Shown one piece after another: positions 16,029-23,539 of a stretch of 64,000 nucleotides of DNA (the stretch's first letter is position 1; each line of letters begins with the position of its first letter). This DNA is from Zhaonella formicivorans (GTDB lineage Bacteria > Bacillota > DUOV01 > Zhaonellaceae). The translations under genes were made by a program, and so were the position numbers. The notes below the pieces were generated by a model. It was given only the letters and a program-made list of their open reading frames with translations. It ran no database searches and had not been told where the DNA came from. Location of the stretch: the NCBI RefSeq assembly GCF_004353525.1, contig NZ_CP085524.1, positions 2,638,142 through 2,702,141 on the forward strand. The letters are read 5' to 3'.

Positions 16029-17174
16029 CTATACCAAATTTCTAGCAATCTCACTGAATGCCTTTAGGCATTGTTCTACATCATCATGAGTGTTAAAGTA
16101 AGAAAAGCTCACCCTGACCGTTCCGCTTTCCAACGTACCTATGGTGCGATGAGCGTTGGGAGCGCAGTGCAACCCGGTGCGAACACCTATGCCATACACT
16201 TGATCCAGCAAATACCCAATTTCACCGCAATCAGCATTGGCTACGTTAAGTGAAACAACGCCAACCTTTTGCTCTGGGTTTTGAGGGCCATAAATTGTAA
16301 TGCCGGGCATTTTTTTTACTTCATCCAAAAAATGAGCAACTAGTTCCAGTTCGTGTCGGCGGACCTTATCCACTGTCTGTTCCATAATATAATCAACCGC
16401 AGCCCCTAAGCCTGCTATGCCAGCTGTGTTATGGGTTCCGCTTTCCAGCCTGTCAGGCATAACTTGTGGCTGTTCAGGAGATTCCGAATTGCCACCGGTC
16501 CCGCCTTCCAATAATGGGATAAGTTCAATCCCTTCCCGAACATATAAGCCCCCTGTTCCCTGCGGCCCTAAAAGACCCTTATGCCCGGGAAATGCCAGCA
16601 TATCTATATGCAATTTCTGGACATCAATGGGATAAACACCTGCAGTTTGCGCCGCATCCAATAACAACTTAACACCTCTTGCAGTTGCCACTTCTCCCAC
16701 CTCTTTTACGGGCAATAATGTACCTGTTACATTTGAAGCATGGGTCATAACAATCAATGCCGTATTTGGTTGTAATGCCTTTTCAAGTTTCTCCACATCC
16801 AGCTGGCCGGTCTCTGAACACTGTACAATGCTCATTTTCACCCCTTGCTTTTGCAACGACCAGAGAGGTCTGAACACGGAGTTATGTTCCATACTGGTTG
16901 TTACCACATGATCCCCGGGTTTTAAAAAACCCTTGATGGCCTGGTTTAAGGCGAAAGTAGCATTAGGTCCAAATACTATACAACTGGCGTCAGGTATGTT
17001 AAAAAGTCTGGCAATACTTTCCCTGGCCTTAACTATGGTCCTGCTGGCCATGAGAGCCATCCCATGGGCCGCTCTGCCCGGATTAGCCCCCATTTGCGTC
17101 AATACTTTTTCCATGGCTTCAATCACAACCGGTGGCTTTGGCCAGGTAGTTGCAGCATTATCCAAATAAATCAT
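16029..17174 (-). CDS. Class V aminotransferase, cysteine desulfurase type
   Basis: PLP enzyme of 381 residues in the NifS/SufS superfamily. It starts MIYLDNAATTWPKP and has the internal aldimine Lys in FPGHKGLLGPQGTG, LLLDAAQTAG for the cofactor Asp, and a late Cys in GIGVRTGLHCAPNAH that matches the catalytic Cys of the selenocysteine lyase/desulfurase family. It may deliver sulfur or selenium. That would fit with the selenoprotein candidate at 18.5 kb, but this is inference. Start ATG 17174 follows AAGGAGTG. Confidence 0.87.
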   Translation of the reverse strand: MIYLDNAATTWPKPPVVIEAMEKVLTQMGANPGRAAHGMALMASRTIVKARESIARLFNIPDASCIVFGPNATFALNQAIKGFLKPGDHVVTTSMEHNSVFRPLWSLQKQGVKMSIVQCSETGQLDVEKLEKALQPNTALIVMTHASNVTGTLLPVKEVGEVATARGVKLLLDAAQTAGVYPIDVQKLHIDMLAFPGHKGLLGPQGTGGLYVREGIELIPLLEGGTGGNSESPEQPQVMPDRLESGTHNTAGIAGLGAAVDYIMEQTVDKVRRHELELVAHFLDEVKKMPGITIYGPQNPEQKVGVVSLNVANADCGEIGYLLDQVYGIGVRTGLHCAPNAHRTIGTLESGTVRVSFSYFNTHDDVEQCLKAFSEIARNLV

Positions 17175-17350
17175 TGCTACACTCCTTCAACTGCCAATTA
17201 CTTGCACCCTTTAGTCAACATTAATTATTTTACCATAATTTATCTAATAATTATCAAAGTTTGTTAAATGTAATAAAAATAAACCAGCGAAAAAGCAAAG
17301 CCATTGATACTATCTCTAGACTCCATGTGCTTAGTAAACTCTAAAAAAAA

Positions 17351-17378
17351 ACAAAAAGCAGGGATTATTTACCCTGCT
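17351..17378 (-). terminator. Terminator of the 70-residue ORF
   Basis: On the minus strand AGCAGGG pairs with CCCTGCT around an eight-base loop and is followed by TTTTTGTTTTTTTT. It overlaps the stop codon of the gene. Confidence 0.85.
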
Positions 17379-17590
17379 CATTGCAAAAACGTAATGGTTT
17401 CCTCATCGATACTGCTAAATTGGCCTTCCTGAATAGAGATTAATCCATGATCCGAAAGTTCTTTTGCTACACTGTAGAGAGAGGCCCGTTTTTCTTCAGG
17501 AAGTTCCATGACAAATTGATTAATTTTTTCCGGCGGTACATTATTCACAAACCTAACCCCGCCAAATTTCAAAAAATATCCTTCGGGCAT
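17378..17590 (-). CDS. Small protein of unknown function (70 residues)
   Basis: I do not recognise a family. The peptide begins MPEGYFLKFGGVRFVNNVPP and has a helical middle (EKINQFVMELPEEKRASLYSVAKELSDHG) and a short acidic end. Coding is supported by a GGAGGG ribosome site before ATG 17590 and by a strong terminator directly at the stop. It forms a single-gene unit between the aminotransferase gene and a parS site. Confidence 0.6.
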   Translation of the reverse strand: MPEGYFLKFGGVRFVNNVPPEKINQFVMELPEEKRASLYSVAKELSDHGLISIQEGQFSSIDEETITFLQ

Positions 17591-17679
17591 AGCAGATCCC
17601 TCCTGAAAGAACTTTTCCCTCTTACATTTGCCTTATTTTGCCTATAATATACTTTCTTTGGGCAGGGTCTGAAAATTTT

Positions 17680-17695
17680 TGTTTCACGTGAAACA
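17680..17695. promoter_or_regulatory. parS site 1
   Basis: A perfect 16-base palindrome TGTTTCACGTGAAACA, the consensus ParB/Spo0J loading site. It lies in a gene-free stretch (17591-17968) with nothing else I can recognise, about 18 kb from oriC and 9 kb from the parB-linked pair. Confidence 0.93.
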
Positions 17696-17968
17696 ATATA
17701 AAACTATTTTTTTAAACTGCTGTACTTCCTTTTAATTCGTGTTCTATACATAAAGATATGAAAATATGCAAAACAAAAATATAGCTTAAAAAAACACACA
17801 ATTTATCTCTCAATCGTTGTCAACAAGGGAAGCACTCTCTATATCATAATTTGCGTCTTCCGGTTACCTGCACTTTTGTTACCGATAGGCCTCGCTCGTG
17901 GACAAGAGGCTAAGAAAAAAGTACAATAAAATAATAGATAAATATTAATTAATTTGGAGAGTTACGGC

Positions 17969-18361
17969 ATGAATTCAGAAAAAAAATTAAGCAAGCTGGA
18001 TTTTTTAAAATCCCGTGCCAGGGAACTGAAGAAAAACATTGGGGTATTGTATTTGGCATTTAAACATAAAAATACTCCTTGGTATGCTAAGGTATTAATC
18101 GGCGCAATTCTTTCGTATGCATTAAGCCCCGTGGATCTGGTTCCCGACTTTGTTCCGATTCTTGGTTATCTGGACGATCTGGTTCTTATACCCGCGGGCA
18201 TCGCTTTTGCCATTAAATTAATACCAAAAGATGTTTTAGCTGAATGTCGGGCTCAAGCGGAGCAATTGCCAAAACTTAAAAAGAAAGGGACCTTCGCCGC
18301 GCTATTAATCATACTTTTTTGGGTCTTAGTTGTTTATTGGTTAATAAAACTTTTCATTTAA
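17969..18361 (+). CDS. YkvA-like membrane protein (DUF1232)
   Basis: 130 residues with the DUF1232 signature YALSPVDLVPDFVPILGYLDDL near the middle and a C-terminal transmembrane helix. The family is small and uncharacterised. ATG 17969 is chosen over TTG 17954 because GGAGAG, which overlaps the TTG, is at the right distance. A stem-loop at 18402-18433 follows the gene. Confidence 0.85.
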   Translation: MNSEKKLSKLDFLKSRARELKKNIGVLYLAFKHKNTPWYAKVLIGAILSYALSPVDLVPDFVPILGYLDDLVLIPAGIAFAIKLIPKDVLAECRAQAEQLPKLKKKGTFAALLIILFWVLVVYWLIKLFI

Positions 18362-18401
18362 GCCTATAAGTAAAGTCATACTGATTCTTTTACTCAACGA
18401 A

Positions 18402-18433
18402 AAAGCCCAGGCAGTTACCCTTGCCCGGGCTTT
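18402..18433 (+). terminator. Stem-loop after ykvA-like gene
   Basis: AAAGCCC pairs with GGGCTTT, with an inner AGGCA/TGCC part. The T-tract is short, so its strength as a terminator is doubtful. Confidence 0.55.
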
Positions 18434-18508
18434 GCTGATGAATATTCATAAATATGAAGTATTTATATGGATGTTTGTATATGCTAGTATCGAATTGGAG
18501 GTGATTAC

Positions 18509-19291
18509 ATGCTAACCAATAAACAGGTGAACCAAGGCACTGGCTGTTGAAGTTCTGCGGAAAAAGGTGTTGGTCAACACCGGAAAATTAATACCGAAAA
18601 TTGTCTGGTTTGCGGAGGAAAACTGGAATACCTTGAAGTTGGCAAGGAATTTACATGTATGCAATGCGGCGCTGTAGAAAACGGTTATGTTTATTGTCGA
18701 AATGGTCATTATATCTGTGATACTTGTCACGGTAAAAAATTCTTGGAGGATATTTTAAATTTATCACTTGCTGCCAAAGGGACTGATCCCTTGCGGATAG
18801 CCGAAGAGATAATGAAGAGTGTTTCGCTCCCTATGTTAGGATGCGAACATGCCTGGGTTGCAGCCGGTGCTTTGCTGGCCGCCATAAAAAATCATGGCAA
18901 GATTGAGGTTACAGACTGCAAGATCGCCGAAGCACTTAATCGGACACGGAAGCAAGCGATTGGCGCATATTGTGGTCTGACCGGAGTATGTGGAGTGGCT
19001 ATCGCAATTGGAGCCTGCTTTAGTGTCATCCTTGACGCTGCCTGTCCAAAGGACCAAGAAACCGCTATCACTATGCACGTCGTTTCTCGGGTCATTGAAG
19101 CTATCGCTAATCAAACCGGCCCCTGCTGCTGCAAAAACTTTGTGCGAACCGCATTAGCACTAAGTTGCCAACTCGCAAAAGAACATCTCAATATTGAGCT
19201 GCCTCATACTGAAAAAATTATATGTCAGGATAGTCACCGACATCCACACGGTTGTAGAAATAATAAATGCATTTATTACCCATCTGATTAA
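18509..19291 (+). CDS. DUF5714 family protein, predicted selenoprotein with in-frame UGA
   Basis: The frame opens with ATG 18509 after a perfect GGAGGTGAT ribosome site and meets TGA at 18548-18550 (codon 14). It then continues without interruption to 19291, for 260 residues if UGA is read as selenocysteine. The N-terminus is MLTNKQVNQGTGC-U-SSAEKG, giving a redox-like Cys-Sec pair. After it come zinc-ribbon-type pairs (CLVC, CMQC, CRNGHYICDTC) and the conserved DUF5714 body (CEHAWVAAGALLAAI, AYCGLTGVCGVAIAIGACFS, GPCCCKNFVRTAL). No ATG, GTG or TTG occurs in frame between the UGA and codon 51, and the conserved CLVC region lies in that gap, so starting downstream would destroy the domain. A SECIS-like hairpin follows the UGA. 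The function of DUF5714 is unknown. A nonsense mutation is the main alternative. Confidence 0.8.
18566..18581 (+). promoter_or_regulatory. Candidate bacterial SECIS hairpin
   Basis: GGTGTT-GGTC-AACACC is a perfect six-pair stem with a four-base loop beginning GGU. It starts 15 bases after the in-frame UGA, and the loop G is about 21 bases from it. Bacterial SECIS elements recognised by SelB place a G-rich (often GGU) apical loop at this distance inside the coding frame. Confidence 0.75.
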
Positions 19292-19356
19292 ACATCCAAA
19301 GAATCTTAATTATCCACATTTTACCGGTCAAGTAAATGGTTGGCAACCAAACCTTT

Positions 19357-19720
19357 TTATATATTAGACGTATTAACCATCGGATAGTTTTTTTTAATGT
19401 TTTTTATTACACTGGTCTGCTTTTCAATTGGGACTATCATGTCCTTAGTAATCTTCGCTCCTTCACCATGCTGGTGTAGGAAAGCACTCATAGCACAATG
19501 TTCGCCAAAGCCAAATACATAGCATGTTGTTGTGCCACTGGCAATAATAGTGTCCACCATTTCGATACCATGGTACATTTCAAAAAAGGTCTTTAAATAT
19601 TTAGCTGTTATTTCACCATGACCTTCCATTTTAAATATTCAAGTTTTCGAGAATGAGTTTTACCAGCTTATCTACGGAACTATTGTTTCGTGGGCTGCCG
19701 CTTACACCTATAACTTGCAT
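19357..19720 (-). pseudogene. Flavodoxin-like / FMN-reductase-type gene remnant
   Basis: From ATG 19720 a 29-residue frame reads MQVIGVSGSPRNNSSVDKLV, the flavin-phosphate loop start of the NADPH-dependent FMN reductase/flavodoxin family, and then stops at 19631. A second frame from 19629 gives 90 residues ending at 19357 (GTTTCYVFGFGEHCAMSAFL) that I cannot place with certainty. Full-length relatives are about 180-220 residues, so an internal deletion plus a stop is likely. The second ORF could instead be an independent small gene. Confidence 0.5.
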
Positions 19721-19742
19721 AATATTTTTTCCCCCGATTTTA

Positions 19743-19985
19743 TTATTTAAGCCCGGCCCTGCTCACGATGGTTTCAGCCACTTCTTCAGCGCTGTTGAAA
19801 GGAAAATCCTCGGCTGTCAAAAGCTTCCCGGCTTCACCGGCGGTAACCTCGAGGTCCCCGGCCTTGCAAGTAGTATCCGCTCCCTGGGGGAAAGCGGCCA
19901 GTAAGGCTTCCGGAGTGGCTATGGGGAAATTCGCTCCTTGAAGGGCTCCGATAATCTGTTTTTTAATGGTTTCGCGTACTGACAT
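19743..19985 (-). CDS. MTH865-like family protein
   Basis: 80 residues that match the small MTH865 family along the whole length: an N-terminal helix [40 protein letters not shown] and [12 protein letters not shown]. The family has an EF-hand-like helical fold and no known function. Ribosome site GGAGGAATCACCTAT precedes the ATG at 19985. It survives intact in a zone where its neighbours are decayed. Confidence 0.85.
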   Translation of the reverse strand: MSVRETIKKQIIGALQGANFPIATPEALLAAFPQGADTTCKAGDLEVTAGEAGKLLTAEDFPFNSAEEVAETIVSRAGLK

Positions 19986-20096
19986 ATAGGTGATTCCTCC
20001 TTTTAAATTTTTTAGAGTAAGCTTAAAAGCTTTAACATTATATTACTTGTAAAAGCAACTAAAATATGTAAACTGTTTTACAAGAAAAATAAAAAG

Positions 20097-20284
20097 TTGC
20101 CACTAATGAGTAGCAACTCAGACTGTCGACAAACTATTAATAGCCAGCATGTATTATGGAGCGGGACTGGTTTCCACAGCCGTCGGCAGCTATGCTGCCG
20201 GTTACGGCGTAGGAGCTTGTCCAGAGCGAAATAATACATGCTGGCTTTGTCTACAAGCTGAATTGCCACTAATGAGTAGCAACT
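20097..20284 (+). repeat. Terminator-inserted palindromic element, copy 2 (with duplicated hairpin flanks)
   Basis: The element (about 20119-20262) begins CAGACTGTCGACAAACTATT and ends CTTTGTCTACAAGCTG. Arms are AGCCAGCATGTATTAT and ATAATACATGCTGGCT, with an inner GCCGTCGGCAGC/GCTGCCGG hairpin. Flanks 20097-20118 and 20263-20284 are an identical 22-base sequence that is itself a hairpin (GTTGC...GCAAC). On the minus strand a T-run follows only the left, distal flank, so the split terminator belongs to the minus-strand gene at 20295. The element lies antisense to that gene. Confidence 0.9.
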
Positions 20285-20294
20285 TACAATTTCT

Positions 20295-20615
20295 TTACTT
20301 GGATATCGGTCTATATAAAATTATGCCTTGTTGTTGTAAGTATTCCAGGGATTCCTGCAGCTCTGTATGGCTGATACCAATCAAGTTGGCGAGTTTGTGG
20401 TAAGAAATGCCGGTCAAATCCAAAATCCCTTCCTCACCCTCACAGAGAAACAGGTTCAAAAGCATTTTAACGGTTTTGCCGAGGGGGGTGTCGGCTTTGA
20501 TTTCGAATAGTAAATCCCGCATCAGATTTACCCGGCTGACCATTTTTTTAATTTGGGCGTCAACTTCTTCTTTATCCCGGCTATGCTTGGGGCAATGTAA
20601 TTTTTTTTTAATCAT
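20295..20615 (-). CDS. Small winged-helix-like protein of unknown function
   Basis: About 106 residues from ATG 20615, or 119 from 20654. The C-terminal part DLTGISYHKLANLIGISHTELQESLEYL resembles the recognition helix region of Crp-type winged helices, so a DNA-binding accessory role is possible. It directly follows and slightly overlaps the Crp/Fnr gene on the same strand. Downstream is the terminator split by element copy 2. I do not recognise a named family. Confidence 0.6.
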   Translation of the reverse strand: MIKKKLHCPKHSRDKEEVDAQIKKMVSRVNLMRDLLFEIKADTPLGKTVKMLLNLFLCEGEEGILDLTGISYHKLANLIGISHTELQESLEYLQQQGIILYRPISK

Positions 20616-20628
20616 ACCACCAGCCCCG

Positions 20629-21327
20629 TTACACGGCTTCGATGGCGCCGGCAAGTTTTTCCCTGCTTAAAAGGATAAATTGGTGTCCCCTGGTGGCGAT
20701 GGCCCCCTCCTGCTTCAAATCGCCCAGAACATTGGTCACCATGACCCGCGAGGCGTTGACCAGGGAGGCTATATCCTGGTGAGTGAGGTCGATATCGATA
20801 ATGGTTCCTTCGGGAGAAGGTTTTCCGTATTCACCGGCCAGCCTGAGCAGCATGGCCGAAATTCTACCTTTCACATCCTGGAAGGCAATGCTGGCAACCT
20901 TATCGGTGTAATTATTTAATTTGCCCCCCAGCAGTTGTATTATTTTCAGGGCTGTTTGCGGGTTTTGCAGCAAAATGGCGAAGTGTTCTTTATTACATGA
21001 GCAGATAAAGGTATCCTTCATCGCCTGAGCATTCATGGTATGGCGGGCGTTTTCTTCAAAAAAAGTGTTTTCACCGAAAATATCGTCCTCTTTGAGGATA
21101 TCGAGGGTAATTTCCTTGCCACCTTCCGAAACTTTGAACAGCCTAACCTGGCCATACTTGATTAGGTAAATAGTATGCGCGGGATCTCCATCCCGGAAAA
21201 TCATTTCGTTTTTACGGTAGACTTTTTTACCGGCCAGTACCCCGATTTTTTCCCGTTCCGTAAAATCAAGGGTAGCGAACAGGGCCAGCTCTTTCATGCA
21301 TTTAATTTTTTGCATTAATTGTTTCAC
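20629..21327 (-). CDS. Crp/Fnr family transcriptional regulator
   Basis: 232 residues: a cyclic-nucleotide-binding-type beta barrel (about 15-135, IFRDGDPAHTIYLIKYGQVRLF and ILKEDDIFGENTFF) followed by a Crp winged helix (LTHQDIASLVNASRVMVTNVLGDL). The effector is not clear. The barrel lacks the usual N-terminal iron-sulfur cysteine cluster of Fnr, though it has a CSC near residue 110. Start GTG 21327 overlaps the stop of the DUF1638 remnant by four bases (GTGA), a coupling signal from when that gene was intact. Confidence 0.88.
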   Translation of the reverse strand: MKQLMQKIKCMKELALFATLDFTEREKIGVLAGKKVYRKNEMIFRDGDPAHTIYLIKYGQVRLFKVSEGGKEITLDILKEDDIFGENTFFEENARHTMNAQAMKDTFICSCNKEHFAILLQNPQTALKIIQLLGGKLNNYTDKVASIAFQDVKGRISAMLLRLAGEYGKPSPEGTIIDIDLTHQDIASLVNASRVMVTNVLGDLKQEGAIATRGHQFILLSREKLAGAIEAV

Positions 21328-21884
21328 CCATTCAAAAGTTGTTCCAACAGCTTGCGTAAATTGTCCAGATCCACCGGTATAGTTTCCACGGGCACTTGAG
21401 CGTAGTCATAGAATTCAAGCAGATTCATGTCGTCAATGGGTACAATTCCAGTGTCCAAAAGCAATATACGATCATAATAACCAAAATTTTGTCGGGCATC
21501 AACCGCGTCCCAACCCAACCCTTCCATAAAGATCTTGCGCCAGTTTTCCAGCCACCCGCTGGTGAGGTAAAAAGTTTTGGCTTCGGCGTCCAGCTCCGCC
21601 ATTTTTTCTCCCAGGAGCATCTCAATGCAACTTTTAGCCTGAATTACCCGCCCGCCGTGTTCTGCAGCTATTTGCTCCATCTCCGGATGGCATTGATTCC
21701 CTATTATCAAAGGGATATTGATTCAAGCTATTCCGCGCAAGTTTTCGGTTACGGATTGGGCCAGCTTATTAAGATCTACGTGTAAAGCTGCGTCGATGTA
21801 GGTAATATCTGCATTTTGTTCCCCTAACAGGTGTTCCAGTTCATGGCGCAGTATGCCGCAGCACAATATTTTTTTTCCGGACAA
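21324..21884 (-). pseudogene. DUF1638 protein gene with in-frame UGA
   Basis: A single frame from TTG 21884 (AGGGGGTG seven bases upstream) reads MSGKKILCCGILRHELEHLL, continues for 53 residues, hits TGA at 21725-21723, and resumes in the same frame with NIPLIIGNQCHPEMEQ to 21324. Both halves fit DUF1638, a domain often seen near corrinoid methyltransferase genes. The UGA falls just before the conserved strand, where Cys is not expected. The downstream hairpins lack a good GGU loop at the SECIS distance. A nonsense mutation is therefore likelier than selenocysteine, though the neighbouring selenoprotein candidate makes the question worth testing. Confidence 0.7.
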
Positions 21885-21979
21885 ACTGTTTCACCCCCTG
21901 GCATTTTGTTATAGCATAAAAAAATATGGGCATTGGTGCAGTAAAACAGTTTACACAAATTTAAATCATTTTTGTGCAC

Positions 21980-22259
21980 ATGCCTTAACGCACAGGCCGC
22001 AGCGCTTGCCGGCGCTACGCATTTTTCTTTATTAACAGTCAGCCGGTTTGCTGGGAGTAGCTTTTTTCCCAATCATCCTAAGCGCCGGATGGGCATTCCC
22101 GCACGCATTTTAAACACTGGTGACAAACAGAAATAGTCAGCGGCTCGTCGTAATCGAGCGAGGCGGTAGTAACTACACTGGCCAGCCGCACCCGGGCATA
22201 GTGCTCCGGCCTGCCCTGGTTTGTTCGCTCAGCCGCCGGCGCCTGGAACAAATTATCAG
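21980..22259 (-). pseudogene. 4Fe-4S cluster protein remnant
   Basis: On the minus strand the peptide RPEHYARVRLASVVTTAS leads into CHQCLKCVRECPSGA and then a TAG stop. The sequence continues DWEKSYSQQTG, with a further TGA, and in another frame AGKRCGLCVKACAQK. Two cysteine clusters of C-x2-C-x2/3-C form identify a double-cluster ferredoxin-like domain of the QueG/reductase type. The N-terminal part is missing and replaced by a TnpB-like fragment. At least two stops and one frameshift show that it is dead. Confidence 0.6.
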
Positions 22260-22545
22260 GGAGCATAATTCCCTGACCGTTCTCACAGACTGCTGCTATG
22301 CTGTAAAACTCGCCCGGGTCAATGGCTGCCATATGGAAACCGGTGCTCTTTTTGGGCAGTGTACCGTCATCGCAGCTGACAGCCAGCATAGACCCCCTGT
22401 CGTAGGTTAGTTCAATTTTCTCTATTGCTCCGGCAGGCAGTTTATCTACATCTATTACCAAAGGTTTTTGTCGTTTTCCTTCCCAAATCCCAAGTTTTGG
22501 ATATATTTTGCCGTTGGGTAAAATGTAAACCCGTCTTTCTTCCAT
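22260..22545 (-). pseudogene. TnpB (IS200/IS605-type) fragment fused in frame to the iron-sulfur remnant
   Basis: About 95 codons from ATG 22545 show the mid-part of a TnpB protein: KRQKPLVIDVDKLPAGAIEKIELTYDRG and the RuvC-I motif AAIDPGEFYSIAAV with its catalytic Asp. Everything after RuvC-I is lost. The frame runs on by chance into the 4Fe-4S remnant, giving a 155-residue chimeric ORF that is probably not a functional protein. A similar TnpB remnant lies in opposite orientation 160 bases away. Confidence 0.6.
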
Positions 22546-22703
22546 GTGTGTTAGAATGCTTTTTCTTTTTATTTTTTATAGAAGTCCGCCCTCGAAAACC
22601 TATCCCCTTGTGGGGTAGGATGTAGGATAAAGGGGACATATTTGTTCGCTTAAATCAAACATATAGACCAAACCTCTGTTCTTAGGGTAAAATAAAGCTA
22701 GAT

Positions 22704-23458
22704 ATGGAAAGAAAAATTAACCATTGCGTATACAACATAAATATGTTGGAAGAGGACGAAGAAGCTTTACGAAGAAGGCCATACAGAATGGCGCTATACC
22801 TGGCGGCTAAAACGGTTTTTCACCCCCACGTGGAAAATTACCGGCATCACCGTAGAGGACGATTATCTCAGGCTGTCTAACGGCTGGAGGAAACCGCCGC
22901 TCAAGGTAAAGCTGCCCGTAAGGCTGAAGGAATTGGAAATCAAACAGGTTCAGCTGGTCTGGCATCGCAACGGCTACTGGCTGCATATAGCGGTAGTCAA
23001 GCCCGCCCTGGAGAGAGTACAGGGTGATGCTGTAGCATCCGTAGACCCGGGCGAAGTCCATGCCTTAACTCTGACCGATGGCCAGGAAGCCTTGGTCCTC
23101 AGCGCTCGGCATTTGCGTTCTCTGCGCCGCCTGCGAAATAAAACTATGAGAAAATTCCAGAAGGCTATTTCCCGCACCCATAAAGGCTCCAACCGCCGGA
23201 GGAAACTCCTGTCGGCCAAGTACCGCTTTTTGAATTGAATCGGAGATCAAATATCTCATGCCGAACATGCCATCACGAAAATGGCAGTAGACTGGTGCCT
23301 GCAACGTGGAGCAAAGAAGGTCTACATTGGCGACCCGCAGGGTGTAAAGGAGCAGGACAGCGGCCGGCATCACAACCAGAGGATGAGCCAGTGGAGCTTC
23401 GGCCGGCTGCGGGATCTCCAAACTGGGAGACACAACCTCGTCATTTTCTTAAAGGCCT
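22704..23458 (+). pseudogene. TnpB (IS200/IS605-type) pseudogene
   Basis: A decayed RNA-guided-nuclease-type TnpB gene. Fragments are ALRRRPYRMALYLAAKTV, then after a one-base shift in the T-run near 22813 TPTWKITGITVEDDYLRL, then VASVDPGEVHALTL (RuvC-I Asp), then a TGA near 23238, and finally KVYIGDPQGVKEQDSGRHHN and SQWSFGRLRDL. RuvC-III and the zinc finger are missing. A hairpin CCTATCCCC-TTGT-GGGGTAGG near 22600 may be an old element end. No intact TnpA is present. Confidence 0.75.
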
Positions 23459-23539
23459 AGTCCATTAGTCACACTCACCAGTCATCAGTCACCGGTAACT
23501 TAATAATGAAATGAGGGGACAAGGGATCAAAGACCAATT

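Noticed and set aside
18659-19291. Shorter DUF5714 gene starting at ATG 18659 without recoding
   Set aside because: This start cuts away the conserved CLVC zinc-ribbon segment, which stays in frame upstream. The strong ribosome site and ATG lie at 18496-18511. The UGA-containing long form explains all signals better.
21690-21730. SECIS element for the DUF1638 UGA
   Set aside because: The nearest hairpin starts about five bases after the UGA and has an AU-rich loop. Another (CCATC/GATGG) is over 30 bases away with loop CGGA. Neither fits the usual distance with a GGU loop, and the residue is not a Cys position.
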